DNA of 64,000 nt from Arthrobacter sp. RIT-PI-e (GCF_001187915.1 NZ_LGIU01000043.1:1-64000), one strand, 5' to 3'; counted from the stretch's first letter, positions 52,670 through 63,608 are shown. Made by a program: numbers and translations. The notes: a model not told the origin generated them from the letters alone.

Positions 52670-53479
52670 TCAATCGGTGGCGGCGCGGGTGATGGAGTTC
52701 CACAGGGAGTCCACCCAGGGCAGCTCCGCGGGGCCGGCCGCGGAGCCCTCGCCCGTGCTCTCCTCGATCCCCTCGGCCCCCTTGACCAGGTACCTGGTCT
52801 CGCCGGGCATCACGAGGAAGATCCGCTCACGCGCCTGCTGCCGGACGAACGCGGGGTCCTCCCACCGGGCCAGCTCCGACCGGTAAGCGGCCTGGTCCTG
52901 CTGCTGCACGGCGATCTCCGCCCGCAGCGCGTCGAGCTCCGATTCCTGCTGGACGTAACGGCTCACCGACGGCGCCAGCATCACGATGACGGCCACGAGG
53001 ACCACGGCGAGGGCCAGGAGCCTGCCGGAGAAGGACCTCGCCGGGATGGGCGTGGCGTCCTCGGCCGGCTGGATGGCCGTCTCGACGCGCCTGGCGCCGA
53101 GACGCCCGCGCCGGATGCTCGGTGCGAGCTGGGAACGCTCGGCGGCCCGGGCCTCGGACGCCGAGGCCGGACGGCCCTTCCCGGGCCCTCCCCCGGGACC
53201 CGGCCTGCGGGGTGAGGTCGTGACGGACCGGGGGTCCTTCGTGGCCGAGGGTCCCGGCGTCCTGCTCCCGCCCGCCGAGCGTGCATCGGCCTTGACCACG
53301 TGGGCCTGGCCCGAGCGCGTGGGTGCGGAACCGTGGCCGGGGCCCACCACCCTCGCCCCGGCCGGTCCCGCAGGTCGGCGGTCGGAGGGCGGTACCGGCG
53401 ACGCACCGCGTGCCGGCTGGTCCCCCGCCGGCGGCGCCGGCGGGCCGGCACGGGGCACGTGGGGGCGGCGGGCGGTCAT
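52670..53479 (-). CDS. Septum formation initiator (DivIC/FtsB) family protein
   Basis: A 269-residue bitopic division protein. The first ~150 residues are a long basic, Pro/Gly/Ser-rich cytoplasmic region. The membrane helix is RLLALAVVLVAVIVMLAPSV, followed by the extracytoplasmic coiled coil YVQQESELDALRAEIAVQQQ and the typical RWEDPAFVRQQARERIFLVM then PGE. DivIC proteins scaffold the FtsQLB complex. ATG 53479 has GAGGAG four bases upstream. It lies between eno and DUF501, the conserved actinobacterial order. Confidence 0.92.
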   Translation of the reverse strand: MTARRPHVPRAGPPAPPAGDQPARGASPVPPSDRRPAGPAGARVVGPGHGSAPTRSGQAHVVKADARSAGGSRTPGPSATKDPRSVTTSPRRPGPGGGPGKGRPASASEARAAERSQLAPSIRRGRLGARRVETAIQPAEDATPIPARSFSGRLLALAVVLVAVIVMLAPSVSRYVQQESELDALRAEIAVQQQDQAAYRSELARWEDPAFVRQQARERIFLVMPGETRYLVKGAEGIEESTGEGSAAGPAELPWVDSLWNSITRAATD

Positions 53480-53574
53480 GGAGCTCCTCGTGGTCTCTCT
53501 CACGGTGTCGCGTCAGGTCCCGCGCGGGAACCTTCTAACGAGGGTAACCGTCCGCACGCCCCGCGGCGATCCGG

Positions 53575-54858
<1,284 letters not shown>

Positions 54859-54982
54859 TCAGCTCCTCTTCGTTGGAGTGTGGGGGTTCGGTCTCGTACT
54901 GGGACGTCGTCGTCTCGAGCAACGGAGGTGTTGCTCCCAGCCTAGTTCACGCCGGTGCTGCCCGTCCCTCCGACGGGCGGCG

Positions 54983-55717
54983 TCAGGTGCCGGTGGAGGA
55001 CGGTTCCGCGGGGCCTTCCAGCTCGTCCCGGTGGATGAGGACGGCACGGCGCAACGCCCGTTCCGGGTCCACCCCGGCGGCCAGGGACCGGCGGACGAGA
55101 TCCAGGAGCTCGCGCCCCAGCACGCCCTCGTCGTCGGTGCTCCCGTCAGCGGTGCTCCCACCGGCGGGAAGGAGGTCCGACACACGGGGCTCCCCGGCCC
55201 GCTGGAGGGTCTTCGCCGCGAGCGCGAGCGCCGGCAATCCGTGCGGGATGCCGTCGAAAACGGACGTGCGCGCCGGATGCTCGGCCCGCTTCACCTGCTG
55301 CCAGGTGTCCACGATCTCCTTCACCGACGCCGGGAACGCCTCCCGCAGGGAGCCGTCGGGGGCGAAGACGTGCGGGTTCCGGCGGACGAGCTTGGCGGTC
55401 AGCGTCCCGGCGACGTCGGCGAGGCCGAACGTGCCCGACTCCTGCTGCAGCCGGGCATGGAGGACCACCTGGAAGAGCACGTCCCCGAGCTCCCCGCAAA
55501 GATGCGCGAGGGCCTCCTCGGAGGGCTCGCGAGCGCGTGTCACCTCATCGACGGCCTCGTAGAGCTCGTACGTCTCCTCGACGAGGTACGTCAGCAGGGA
55601 GGCGTGGTCCAGTGCCGCCGTCCACGGGCAATGGCGGCGCAGGAGCTCCACCACCTGCACCAGCCGTTCCACGGCATCCCCCGTTCCGGGGACCCCCGGA
55701 GGAGGCGCGCCGACCAT
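54983..55717 (-). CDS. mazG: MazG-family nucleoside triphosphate pyrophosphohydrolase
   Basis: A 244-residue house-cleaning NTP pyrophosphatase. The single MazG domain has the EExxE...ExxD motif in YLVEETYELYEAVDEVTRA and ELGDVLFQVVLHARLQQESG. RRNPHVFAPDGSL and ALALAAKTLQRAG match the actinobacterial MazG C-terminal region. The WTAALDHASLL segment replaces the commoner W-x(2)-QTHxSL. ATG 55717 overlaps the add stop by one base (TGATG). Confidence 0.92.
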   Translation of the reverse strand: MVGAPPPGVPGTGDAVERLVQVVELLRRHCPWTAALDHASLLTYLVEETYELYEAVDEVTRAREPSEEALAHLCGELGDVLFQVVLHARLQQESGTFGLADVAGTLTAKLVRRNPHVFAPDGSLREAFPASVKEIVDTWQQVKRAEHPARTSVFDGIPHGLPALALAAKTLQRAGEPRVSDLLPAGGSTADGSTDDEGVLGRELLDLVRRSLAAGVDPERALRRAVLIHRDELEGPAEPSSTGT

Positions 55718-56871
55718 CAGGAGTCCAGGCCGGCTGCCCTGTCGAAACTGAGCGTGACGTGCTCGGCGAGGGCATCGCGGTCCTCGAGCGGCAGGAAGGC
55801 GGCATCCACCGCGTTGAGGGTGAGCTCGAGCAGGTCCGCGAGGTCGTAGCCGAACGTGTCCACGAGCAGTTCGAACTCGCTCGTCAGGCTCACCCCGCTC
55901 ATGAGGCGGTTGTCCGTGTTCACCGTGACCTTGAAGCCCAGCTGGTACAGCAGGTCGAAGGGGTGGGATTCCACCCCGGTGCCGAAACTCGCGATGGCGC
56001 CGGTCTGCAGGTTCGAGGACGGGCAGAGCTCCAGGGGGATCCTGCGGTCGCGGATCCACGAGGCCAGCAGGCCGAGGTTCGCGACGCCGATCTCCTCGCC
56101 CTCGGGGGCGTCCTCGTCGGCGGACTCCTCGATCTCGATGTCCTCGGCGATCCGCACCCCGTGCCCGATCCGCAGCGCACGCCCGGCCACGAGCGCGTCG
56201 CGGATGCTCTCCAGCCCGGCGGCCTCGCCGGCGTGGACGGTCACGGGGAACTGCTCGGAGGCGAGGAAGGTGAAGGCGTCCGCGAACCGTGAGGGCGGGA
56301 AGCCGTCCTCGGCACCCGCGATGTCGAAGCCCACCGCACCTCGGTTCCGGTGGCGTACCGCCAGCTCGGCGATCTCCTGCCCGCGGTCGCCGTGGCGCAT
56401 GGCCGTGATCAGCTGACCCACCTGGATGACCCGGCCCGCGGTGATGGCGGCTGCCGCGCCCGCCTCGAGTCCCTCCTGGACGGCCTCCACGGCCTCGTCG
56501 AGGGTCAGCCCGCGCTGCGTGTGCTGTTCGGGCGCCCAGCGCACCTCCCCGTAGACGACGCCGTCCGCGGCGAGGTCCTCGACGAACTCGCGGGCCACCC
56601 GGATCAGGTGCTCGCGCGTCTGCATCACGGCGATGGTGTGGTCGAAGGTCTCGAGGTAGCGGGGCAGGGAGCCGGAGTCGGCGGACTCACGGAACCAGGC
56701 TCCGAGCGACCCGGCGTCGCCGGCCGGCAGCTCGTGCCCGATCTCGGCGGCGAGTTCGAGGACGGTGGCCGGCCGGAGCCCGCCGTCGAGGTGGTCGTGG
56801 AGGGAGACCTTCGGGAGGCTCCGGATGTCGATGGCGGTGTCCTGGGCGGTGTCGTTCTGCGTCTGTGTCAC
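55717..56871 (-). CDS. add: Adenosine deaminase
   Basis: A 384-residue zinc hydrolase converting adenosine to inosine. The metal motif is LPKVSLHDHLDGGLRPATVL (HxH). VTVHAGEAAGLESIRDALVA has the catalytic His-Ala-Gly-Glu, RIGHGVRIAEDIEIEE the third His, and VTVNTDNRLMSGVSLTSEF the terminal Asp site. An acidic insertion follows RIAEDIE. GTG 56871 is preferred to the in-frame GTG at 56892. It sits in a nucleoside uptake/salvage run and also serves the adenosine made by AhcY. Confidence 0.95.
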   Translation of the reverse strand: MTQTQNDTAQDTAIDIRSLPKVSLHDHLDGGLRPATVLELAAEIGHELPAGDAGSLGAWFRESADSGSLPRYLETFDHTIAVMQTREHLIRVAREFVEDLAADGVVYGEVRWAPEQHTQRGLTLDEAVEAVQEGLEAGAAAAITAGRVIQVGQLITAMRHGDRGQEIAELAVRHRNRGAVGFDIAGAEDGFPPSRFADAFTFLASEQFPVTVHAGEAAGLESIRDALVAGRALRIGHGVRIAEDIEIEESADEDAPEGEEIGVANLGLLASWIRDRRIPLELCPSSNLQTGAIASFGTGVESHPFDLLYQLGFKVTVNTDNRLMSGVSLTSEFELLVDTFGYDLADLLELTLNAVDAAFLPLEDRDALAEHVTLSFDRAAGLDS

Positions 56872-56895
56872 GTCCCCCAGCCTACGCGACACCCC

Positions 56896-57579
56896 TCATG
56901 CGGTCCCGTGCTCCCGGGCCTCCCCGGCCTCGGAGCCCGGGGCCTCGACGACCTCGTTGAGCGGCGTGTTGCCGCGGACGATGACGATCAGGCGATCGAC
57001 GATGAACCCGAGCACGATGGCGATGCCCACCGCCACGACCACGCCGAGGAGGTGGTTCTCCTCGAACCAGCTGCCGGCCACCGCGCCGATCCCCACGGAG
57101 TAGCCGGCCCACACCACACCGGAGATGACCGTGAGCAGGACGAAGCGCTTCCGCGGGTAGCCGGTGGCACCCGCGGTGAGGTTGACGGCCACGCGCCCGA
57201 TCGGGATGAAGCGGGCCACGAGGATCAGCGAGGCGGCCCGCTTCGCGAGCTCCCGGCCCGCCCACGCGAACGAGCGCTGCATCCGCGGGCGCCGCATCCA
57301 GCGGAACCGGGTGGTCCCGATGGCCCGTCCGATGAGATAGGCGATGTTGTCCCCGAGGAAGGCCCCGAGCGCGGCCACCAGGATCAGCAGCCACGGGTTG
57401 GGCACCCCCTGGGAGATCACCAGGGAGGCGAGACCCACCACCACGGACTCGCTGGGCACGGGAGGGAAGAACCCGTCCACGAGGCACAGCAGCAGCACCA
57501 CGAGGTACACCCAGGGCTGCTCCGCGGCGGACAGGACGAGGTCGCTCAGACCGTTCGCCGCGCTCGTGATCCCTTCCAT
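56896..57579 (-). CDS. DedA-family membrane protein
   Basis: A 227-residue polytopic protein of the DedA/VTT (SNARE-associated) family, several of which flip undecaprenyl phosphate or phospholipids. The family motif is LVDGFFPPVPSESVVVGLAS (with the conserved PPxPSE); GAFLGDNIAYLIGRAIG and the reentrant ARFIPIGRVAVNLTAGATGY follow. It begins two bases after the deoA stop and lies inside the nucleoside operon, so it is probably co-expressed with it; a functional link is not known. Confidence 0.92.
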   Translation of the reverse strand: MEGITSAANGLSDLVLSAAEQPWVYLVVLLLCLVDGFFPPVPSESVVVGLASLVISQGVPNPWLLILVAALGAFLGDNIAYLIGRAIGTTRFRWMRRPRMQRSFAWAGRELAKRAASLILVARFIPIGRVAVNLTAGATGYPRKRFVLLTVISGVVWAGYSVGIGAVAGSWFEENHLLGVVVAVGIAIVLGFIVDRLIVIVRGNTPLNEVVEAPGSEAGEAREHGTA

Positions 57580-57581
57580 CC

Positions 57582-58868
57582 TCAGGCGATGCGGTCGATG
57601 ATGAGCTGCTGCGCCGGGCCGGATCCCTCCGGTGCGATCACGACGGCGTCCGCGAGGGCGTCCCGCGCGCGGTCGAACCTGTCGGATGTGTCGGTCAGCA
57701 GGGTCAGGAGAGGTTCACCCTTCCGCACGCGTGCCCCGGGCTTGGCGTGCATCCGCACCCCGGCCCCGGCCTGCACCGCATCCTCCTTGCGGGCCCTGCC
57801 CGCACCGAGGCGCCAGGCGGCCACGCCGACGGACAGGGCATCGAGCTCCACGAGCACGCCGTCGGCCGGTGCCAGGACCACCTCGGACTCCTTCGCCACG
57901 GGCAGCTCCGCACGCGGGTTCCCGCCCTGCGCCTCGATCATCCGGTTCCAGACGTCCATGGCGCGGCCGTCGCGCAGCGCCGCGGCAGGATCGGCGTCGT
58001 GCACACCGGCTGCGGCCAGCATCTCCTCGGCGAGGCGGACGGTGAGCTCGACGACGTCGGCCGGGCCACCACCGGCGAGGACCTCCACGGACTCCTCCAC
58101 CTCGATCGCGTTGCCCGCGGTGAGACCGAGCGGCGTGCTCATGTCCGTCAGCAGGGCCACCGTGTTCACCCCGGCGTCGAGACCGAGAGCCACCATGGTC
58201 TCCGCCAGCTCCCGTGCCTGCGTCACGTCCTTCATGAACGCACCGCTGCCCACCTTCACGTCCAGCACCAGCGAACCCGTGCCCTCGGCGATCTTCTTGC
58301 TCATGATGGAGGACGCGATGAGCGGGATCGCCTCGACCGTACCGGTGACGTCACGCAGCGCGTAGAGCTTCTTGTCCGCCGGCGCCAGTCCGGAGCCCGC
58401 GGCGCAGATGACCGCCCCGACGTCGGCGAGCTGGCGCATCATGGCCTCGTTGCTCAGGTACGCCTGCCAGCCCGGGATCGATTCGAGCTTGTCGAGGGTG
58501 CCACCGGTGTGGCCGAGGCCGCGCCCGGAGAGCTGGGGTACGGCCACCCCGAACACCGCCACGAGCGGAGCCAGCGGCAGGGTGATCTTGTCCCCCACAC
58601 CTCCGGTGGAGTGCTTGTCGCTCGTGGGGCGGCCCAGCGAGGAGAAGTCCATGCGCTCCCCCGAGGCGATCATGGCGGCGGTCCAGCGCGAGATCTCGGC
58701 GCGGTCCATGCCGTTGAGGAGGATCGCCATGTTCAGGGCGGACATCTGCTCGTCGGCGATGGCACCGCGCGTGTAGGCGTCGATGGTCCAGTCGATCTGC
58801 TCGGGCGAGAGGGTACCGCGGTCCCGTTTGATGCGGATGATGTCGACGGCGTCGAAGGCTTCGGTCAT
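57582..58868 (-). CDS. deoA: Thymidine (pyrimidine-nucleoside) phosphorylase
   Basis: A 428-residue enzyme splitting thymidine or deoxyuridine with phosphate. The signature SGRGLGHTGGTLDKLESIPG is intact. KHSTGGVGDKITLPLAPLVA is the phosphate-binding loop, and VTGTVEAIPLIASSIMSKKI follows. The C-terminal alpha/beta domain has KPGARVRKGEPLLTLLT. ATG 58868 is followed by the usual FDAVDIIRIKRDRGTLS. It lies 87 bases after cdd on the same strand. Confidence 0.97.
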   Translation of the reverse strand: MTEAFDAVDIIRIKRDRGTLSPEQIDWTIDAYTRGAIADEQMSALNMAILLNGMDRAEISRWTAAMIASGERMDFSSLGRPTSDKHSTGGVGDKITLPLAPLVAVFGVAVPQLSGRGLGHTGGTLDKLESIPGWQAYLSNEAMMRQLADVGAVICAAGSGLAPADKKLYALRDVTGTVEAIPLIASSIMSKKIAEGTGSLVLDVKVGSGAFMKDVTQARELAETMVALGLDAGVNTVALLTDMSTPLGLTAGNAIEVEESVEVLAGGGPADVVELTVRLAEEMLAAAGVHDADPAAALRDGRAMDVWNRMIEAQGGNPRAELPVAKESEVVLAPADGVLVELDALSVGVAAWRLGAGRARKEDAVQAGAGVRMHAKPGARVRKGEPLLTLLTDTSDRFDRARDALADAVVIAPEGSGPAQQLIIDRIA

Positions 58869-58955
58869 GGGATGTCCTCGCGTTGTGCGTACGGGCCCGC
58901 AGGGGGCCGGATGGTCGGGGTGGTACCGGGCCGGGTGGTGCCGGGCGGAAGCGCG

Positions 58956-59351
58956 TCAGGTGAGGTGCTGCGGGCCGAAGGCGTCCGGCAGCACCTCGTC
59001 CATGGTGCGGATGCCGCTCACGGTCAGCAGCAGCATGTCCGGTGCGCGGAACTCGTAGAGCAGCTGGCGGCAGCGCCCGCACGGCATGAGCGCGTTGCCC
59101 TCGCCGTCCACGCAGGCGAAGGCCCGGATCCGCCCGCCGCCCGTCATGGCGAGGGCGCTGACCAGCGTGCACTCGGCGCACAGGGTCAGGCCGTAGGAGG
59201 CGTTCTCCACGTTGCAGCCGGAGACGATCCGGCCGTCGTCGATCAGTGCCGCGGCCCCCACGGGGAACCTCGAGTACGGGACGTACGCCTTCGTCATGGC
59301 CTGCCGGGCCGTGTCGGTGAGCGTGTCCCAGGGAATCTCCTGGTCCGTCAT
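58956..59351 (-). CDS. cdd: Cytidine deaminase
   Basis: A 131-residue tetrameric zinc deaminase. CNVENASYGLTLCAECTLVS holds the catalytic Glu and first Cys, and ALMPCGRCRQLLYEF the PCxxC pair. PYSRFPVGAAAL is the family N-terminal motif. Note that the usual CAExxA is CAECTLVSA here. ATG 59351 is preceded by GGAG at nine bases. It starts eleven bases after the permease gene, tying pyrimidine salvage to nucleoside uptake. Confidence 0.95.
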   Translation of the reverse strand: MTDQEIPWDTLTDTARQAMTKAYVPYSRFPVGAAALIDDGRIVSGCNVENASYGLTLCAECTLVSALAMTGGGRIRAFACVDGEGNALMPCGRCRQLLYEFRAPDMLLLTVSGIRTMDEVLPDAFGPQHLT

Positions 59352-59362
59352 GTCCTGTGCTC

Positions 59363-60658
59363 CTAACCCTTGATGTACGGGATGCCGCTGGCACCCGGTG
59401 CCCTGGAACGGCCCACGAGACCGGCGACGGCGAACACCGTCACCACGTAGGGCAGCATGCGCAGGAACTGGTCCGGTACGGGTGTCCCGAGCAGGCTGAG
59501 CACGTTCGAGAGGTTGGTGGCGAACCCGAACAGGAGCGCCGCGAAGAACGCCCCGATGGGGTTCCACCGCCCGAAGATCAGCGCCGCGAGGGCGATGTAG
59601 CCCTGGCCCGCGGTCATGTCCCGGTTGAAGCCGGATACGGCCACGAGGGTGAAGAAGGAGCCACCCACACCCGCCACCACTCCCGCAAGCAGCACGTTGG
59701 TGAAGCGCATGCGGTTGACGTTGACGCCGAGGGTGTCGGCGGCCTTGGGGTGCTCGCCCACCGCGCGGGTCCGCAGACCCCACCGGGAGTGGTAGAGCGC
59801 GACGTAGATGACGGCGACCGCCACGTACATGAGGTAGCCCACGATGGTCTGCTCGAACAGGATCGGGCCGATCACGGGGATGTCCGCGAGGACGGGGATC
59901 TCGATGACGGGCAGCCGGGGCGGGGAGTTCCAGCGCTGGGAATCGCTCGTGAGCACCGCGGAGTACAGGAAGCCGGTGAGCCCGGAGACCAGCACGTTGA
60001 GCACCACGCCCACGATCACCTGGTTGACCACGTAGCGGATGCTGAACACGGCGAGCACCAGGGACACCAGCACTCCGGCCACCGCGGCGGCGAGCAGGCC
60101 CACGAAGGCGTTGCCGGTGAGCGATCCCGCCACCGCGGCGGCGAAGGCTCCGAAGAGCAGCTGGCCCTCGATGGCGATGTTCACCACGCCGGAACGTTCA
60201 CAGAGCACACCCGAGAGCGAGCCGAAGATCAGCGGCACCGCGAGGGTCACGGACCCGGCGAGGAGCCCGTACAGGGCCACGTTCGGCGTGCGGGCGCTGC
60301 CCACCACCCAGGTGAGGAAGGCGATGAGGAAGACGACCGAGAACAGGGCCAGCAACCAGACGGGGATCCGGCGTCCGGCGCGCGTGAACAGCACGGCCAG
60401 CACCGCGAGGGCGAGCAGCACCAGGGCGGCGATCCAGCCGATCAGCGGCCCGCTGACCACGATCGGCGGCAGGACGATCGCATCGCCCTGCTCGGACAGC
60501 CGGAATGTCACGTCGTTGGCCGGCGCACCGATCGCGAAGACGAGGAGCGCGATGACGGAGAGGACGGACAGGATGATCGGGTTCTTCCAGCTCCGGACGC
60601 CCTGCTCCTCCGGAGGGCTGCCGGGAGTGGTGGGTGCGCTGGCGGTTGCTGTGCTCAT
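59363..60658 (-). CDS. Nucleoside-type ABC permease (second subunit)
   Basis: A 431-residue BPD_transp_2 permease of the BMP/nucleoside (NupQ/YufQ) class. After a short disordered N-terminus it has about ten helices. SLSGVLCERSGVVNIAIEGQ is the family hallmark, and AVGEHPKAADTLGVNVNRMR is the coupling-helix region. GFNRDMTAGQGYIALAALIF and WNPIGAFFAALLFGF end the conserved core. ATG 60658 overlaps the previous permease stop (ATGA). It works with the neighbouring permease, the double ATPase and the BMP lipoprotein. Confidence 0.93.
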   Translation of the reverse strand: MSTATASAPTTPGSPPEEQGVRSWKNPIILSVLSVIALLVFAIGAPANDVTFRLSEQGDAIVLPPIVVSGPLIGWIAALVLLALAVLAVLFTRAGRRIPVWLLALFSVVFLIAFLTWVVGSARTPNVALYGLLAGSVTLAVPLIFGSLSGVLCERSGVVNIAIEGQLLFGAFAAAVAGSLTGNAFVGLLAAAVAGVLVSLVLAVFSIRYVVNQVIVGVVLNVLVSGLTGFLYSAVLTSDSQRWNSPPRLPVIEIPVLADIPVIGPILFEQTIVGYLMYVAVAVIYVALYHSRWGLRTRAVGEHPKAADTLGVNVNRMRFTNVLLAGVVAGVGGSFFTLVAVSGFNRDMTAGQGYIALAALIFGRWNPIGAFFAALLFGFATNLSNVLSLLGTPVPDQFLRMLPYVVTVFAVAGLVGRSRAPGASGIPYIKG

Positions 60659-62067
60659 GCTGCTGCTCCGGTCGAGGCTGAGGTGCGGTTCGTCGAGCGG
60701 CCGCGCCTCTGTGACCGCGGCGCCCCCGGCGCCGGGAGCCGGAAGAGTGCGCGGATCAGGGGTGGTGCGGCGATGAAGAGGACGATCAGCGACTGCACCA
60801 CGAGCACGATGTCGATGCTCGTGCCGGTGGAGGCCTGCATGGTCACCCCGCCGGCGCGGAAGGCGCCGAAGAGCAGTCCCGCGGCGAAGGTCCCCCACGG
60901 CGAGGAGCGTCCCAGCAGGGCAACGGTGATGGCGTCGAAGCCGAAGCTCGCCGCCACGCCCGAGGTCAGCACCCGCTCGGTACCGGCCACCTGCGCCACA
61001 CCGGCGAGCCCCGCAAGGCCTCCAGCGACCGCCATGGCCACCATGTACCCGCGGTTCACGTTGATGCCGGCCGTGCGGGCGGCGCTGGGGTTGGCGCCCA
61101 CGGCGCGCAGCTCGAAGCCCACGGTGGAGCGGTTGAGCAACCACCAGACGAACACGGTGGCGACGACCGCCACCACGAAGCCCCAGTGGAGGCGGAACTG
61201 CGAGCCGAGCAGCAGCGGGTACACCGCGGTGGAGTCGAGCTGGGGGCTGATCGGGTTCGTGGATCCGGGCCGCTGGAAGCCGGGGGTGGTGAGCAGGTAC
61301 AGCACCAGGTTGGTGGCGATGTAGTTGAACATGATCGTGAGGATCACCTCGTGGGCACCCGTGCGGGCCTTGAGCAGGCCCACCAGTCCACCCCACAGGG
61401 CCCCCCCGACCACGCCGGCGAGGATCACCAGCAGGAGGTGGAGCCCCACCGGCAGGTGCAGGGTGAAGCCCACCCAGGCGGCGAACGTGGCGCCGATGAG
61501 GATCTGGCCCTGGGCGCCGATGTTGAAGAGCCCGGCACGGAAGGCGAGCGCCACGCCGAGTCCCGCGCAGATCAGGGGCGTGGCCACCGTCAGCGTCTGG
61601 GTCAGGGGGTAGATCATCCGGGAGAAGGAGTCCGCCTCGAAGTTGATGATCGAGCCCTGGAAGAGCGCGATGTAGGCGCCGGAGGCGGCGGACCAGGCGG
61701 CCCCGAGCAGATCCTGCGGGCGCCCCAAGAAGTACGACGACGTCCGCGCGACCTCCGGGTCGGTGAGTGCGATGAGCAGGCCGCCGATGATCAGGGAGAG
61801 CACCACGGAGAGGAACGCCACCAGCGCGTTGCCGGTCATGACACGTTCCAGGAGTGATGCCTCGGACGCCTCGTCGGTGGTGCGGCTCGCCGCGCTGACG
61901 GGAGCTGCCGGCGGCGGGATCTCCCCGCCCGCCGTCTCGACCTCGTTCTCCTGCCGGACCTCGTCCTGGCGTGCGGTCGCGCGGGCCTGCCTGCGGGTCG
62001 GGCTCCCCCCGCCGTCGTCCTTCGGTTCTGCGTTGTCCGGAACCGGACGGTCCTCCTGCGGGCTCAC
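60655..62067 (-). CDS. Nucleoside-type ABC permease (first subunit)
   Basis: A 470-residue permease of the NupP/YufP class. The N-terminal ~80 residues are charged and disordered (Gln/Arg/Glu-rich). Conserved blocks: ALAFRAGLFNIGAQGQILIG, GAHEVILTIMFNYIATNLVL, FELRAVGANPSAARTAGINV and GFDAITVALLGRSSPWGTFA. The GTG at 62067 overlaps the ATPase stop (GTGA), and the ORF overlaps the next permease, so ATPase and both channel subunits are translationally coupled. Confidence 0.93.
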   Translation of the reverse strand: MSPQEDRPVPDNAEPKDDGGGSPTRRQARATARQDEVRQENEVETAGGEIPPPAAPVSAASRTTDEASEASLLERVMTGNALVAFLSVVLSLIIGGLLIALTDPEVARTSSYFLGRPQDLLGAAWSAASGAYIALFQGSIINFEADSFSRMIYPLTQTLTVATPLICAGLGVALAFRAGLFNIGAQGQILIGATFAAWVGFTLHLPVGLHLLLVILAGVVGGALWGGLVGLLKARTGAHEVILTIMFNYIATNLVLYLLTTPGFQRPGSTNPISPQLDSTAVYPLLLGSQFRLHWGFVVAVVATVFVWWLLNRSTVGFELRAVGANPSAARTAGINVNRGYMVAMAVAGGLAGLAGVAQVAGTERVLTSGVAASFGFDAITVALLGRSSPWGTFAAGLLFGAFRAGGVTMQASTGTSIDIVLVVQSLIVLFIAAPPLIRALFRLPAPGAPRSQRRGRSTNRTSASTGAAA

Positions 62068-63608
62068 AGGTTTCCTCCTCGAACGTCGTCGAACTGGGCC
62101 AGCGCCTCGTCGGCGGGCATGCCGGCCATCATGAGGCCGAGGACGTCACGGGAGACGGTGCCGGGCACGATCCCCATGAGTCTGCCGCGGTAGAGCACCG
62201 CGATGCGGTCGGCGAGCTCCAGGACCTCGTCGAGTTCCGTGGAGACGATGATCACCGGCGTGCCACCGTCGCGCTCCGCCACGATCCGGCGGTGCAGGAA
62301 CTCGATGGAACCCACGTCCACGCCGCGGGTGGGCTGGGAGGCGATGAAGAGCTCGAGCGGACGCGAGAACTCCCGCGCCATGACCACCTTCTGCTGGTTG
62401 CCTCCGGAGAGCGTCCCGGCGGCGGCCGACGCCGACTGCGTCCGGACGTCGTACTCGGCGATCTTCTCCCCCGCGTTGCGGTCCACCGCCGTCGGTGACA
62501 TGGACAGGCCCTTCGCGAAGGGGGCGGTGTCGTAGCGGTTGAGCACCAGGTTCTCCGCCACGGTGAACGTGCCCACGAGCCCTTCGACGCTGCGGTCCTC
62601 GGGGACGAACCCCACACCGGCGCGGATGATCTGCTTCACGCTCCGGCCTACGAGCTCGTCGCCGCCGAGGGTGACGGAGCCGCTCACGTGGTCCTGCAGG
62701 CCCATGATCGCCTCGGTGAGCTCCGTCTGCCCGTTGCCCTGCACGCCGGCGACGGCGAGGATCTCGCCCCTCGCGACGTCGAAGCTGAGGTCGTCGACCA
62801 CGCGCTGGCCGTTCGCGGCGTGCACGGTGAGGTTGCGGACCCGGAAGGTCGTCTCCCCGGGCGCGGCGGGCTGCTTGTCCAGTGTCAGGCTCACGGAGCG
62901 CCCCACCATGAGGGAGGCCAGTTCCGTGGTGGAGGCCGTGGGGTCGGCGGTACCCACCACCTTGCCACGCCGCACCACGGTGATCACGTCGGAGACCGCC
63001 TTCACCTCGCGCAGCTTGTGGGAGATGAACACGATCGACTTCCCGTCCGCCTTCAGCTGCCCCATGATGCCGAGCAGCTCGTCGGTCTCCTTGGGGGTGA
63101 GCACGGCGGTGGGCTCGTCGAGGATCAGCACCTCGGCGTCGCGCACCAGGGCCTTGATGATCTCCACCCGCTGCTGCACGCCGACGGGGAGGTCCTCGAC
63201 CACGGCGTCGGGATCGACGTCGAACCCGTACTGGTCGGAGATCTCGCGGATCCGGGCGCGGGTCTCGCGCAGGTTCAGCATCCCGGCGGTGCGTGTCGCC
63301 TCGTTGCCGAGCGCCACGTTCTCGGCCCCGGTGAACACCGGCACCAGCATGAAGTGCTGGTGCACCATCCCGATCCCGGCCGCCATCGCGTCCCCGGGGC
63401 CCTTGAAGGTGACGGGGGAATCGTTCACGAGGATCTGACCATCCGTGGGGTCGTACAGCCCGTACAGCACGTTCATGAGGGTGGATTTACCGGCCCCGTT
63501 CTCCCCGAGCAGGCTGTGCACCTGTCCGGGTTCCACGACGAGGTCGATGGAGTCGTTGGCCACGAGCGATCCGAAACGCTTCGTGATGCCGATCAGTTCG
63601 AGTTTCAC
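62064..63608 (-). CDS. Nucleoside-type ABC transporter, double ATPase
   Basis: A 514-residue protein with two ABC domains, as in NupO/YufO and ribose-type ATPases. Domain 1: Walker A LGENGAGKSTLMNVLYG, signature-like LPVGVQQRVEIIKALVR, Walker B VLILDEPTAVLTP. Domain 2: degenerate P-loop VAGVQGNGQTELTEAIMG, signature LSGGNQQKVVMAREFSR. Such asymmetry is normal in this family. It starts with GTG 63608. A 21-bp hairpin between it and the upstream BMP gene may lower its expression relative to the binding protein. Confidence 0.95.
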   Translation of the reverse strand: MKLELIGITKRFGSLVANDSIDLVVEPGQVHSLLGENGAGKSTLMNVLYGLYDPTDGQILVNDSPVTFKGPGDAMAAGIGMVHQHFMLVPVFTGAENVALGNEATRTAGMLNLRETRARIREISDQYGFDVDPDAVVEDLPVGVQQRVEIIKALVRDAEVLILDEPTAVLTPKETDELLGIMGQLKADGKSIVFISHKLREVKAVSDVITVVRRGKVVGTADPTASTTELASLMVGRSVSLTLDKQPAAPGETTFRVRNLTVHAANGQRVVDDLSFDVARGEILAVAGVQGNGQTELTEAIMGLQDHVSGSVTLGGDELVGRSVKQIIRAGVGFVPEDRSVEGLVGTFTVAENLVLNRYDTAPFAKGLSMSPTAVDRNAGEKIAEYDVRTQSASAAAGTLSGGNQQKVVMAREFSRPLELFIASQPTRGVDVGSIEFLHRRIVAERDGGTPVIIVSTELDEVLELADRIAVLYRGRLMGIVPGTVSRDVLGLMMAGMPADEALAQFDDVRGGNL

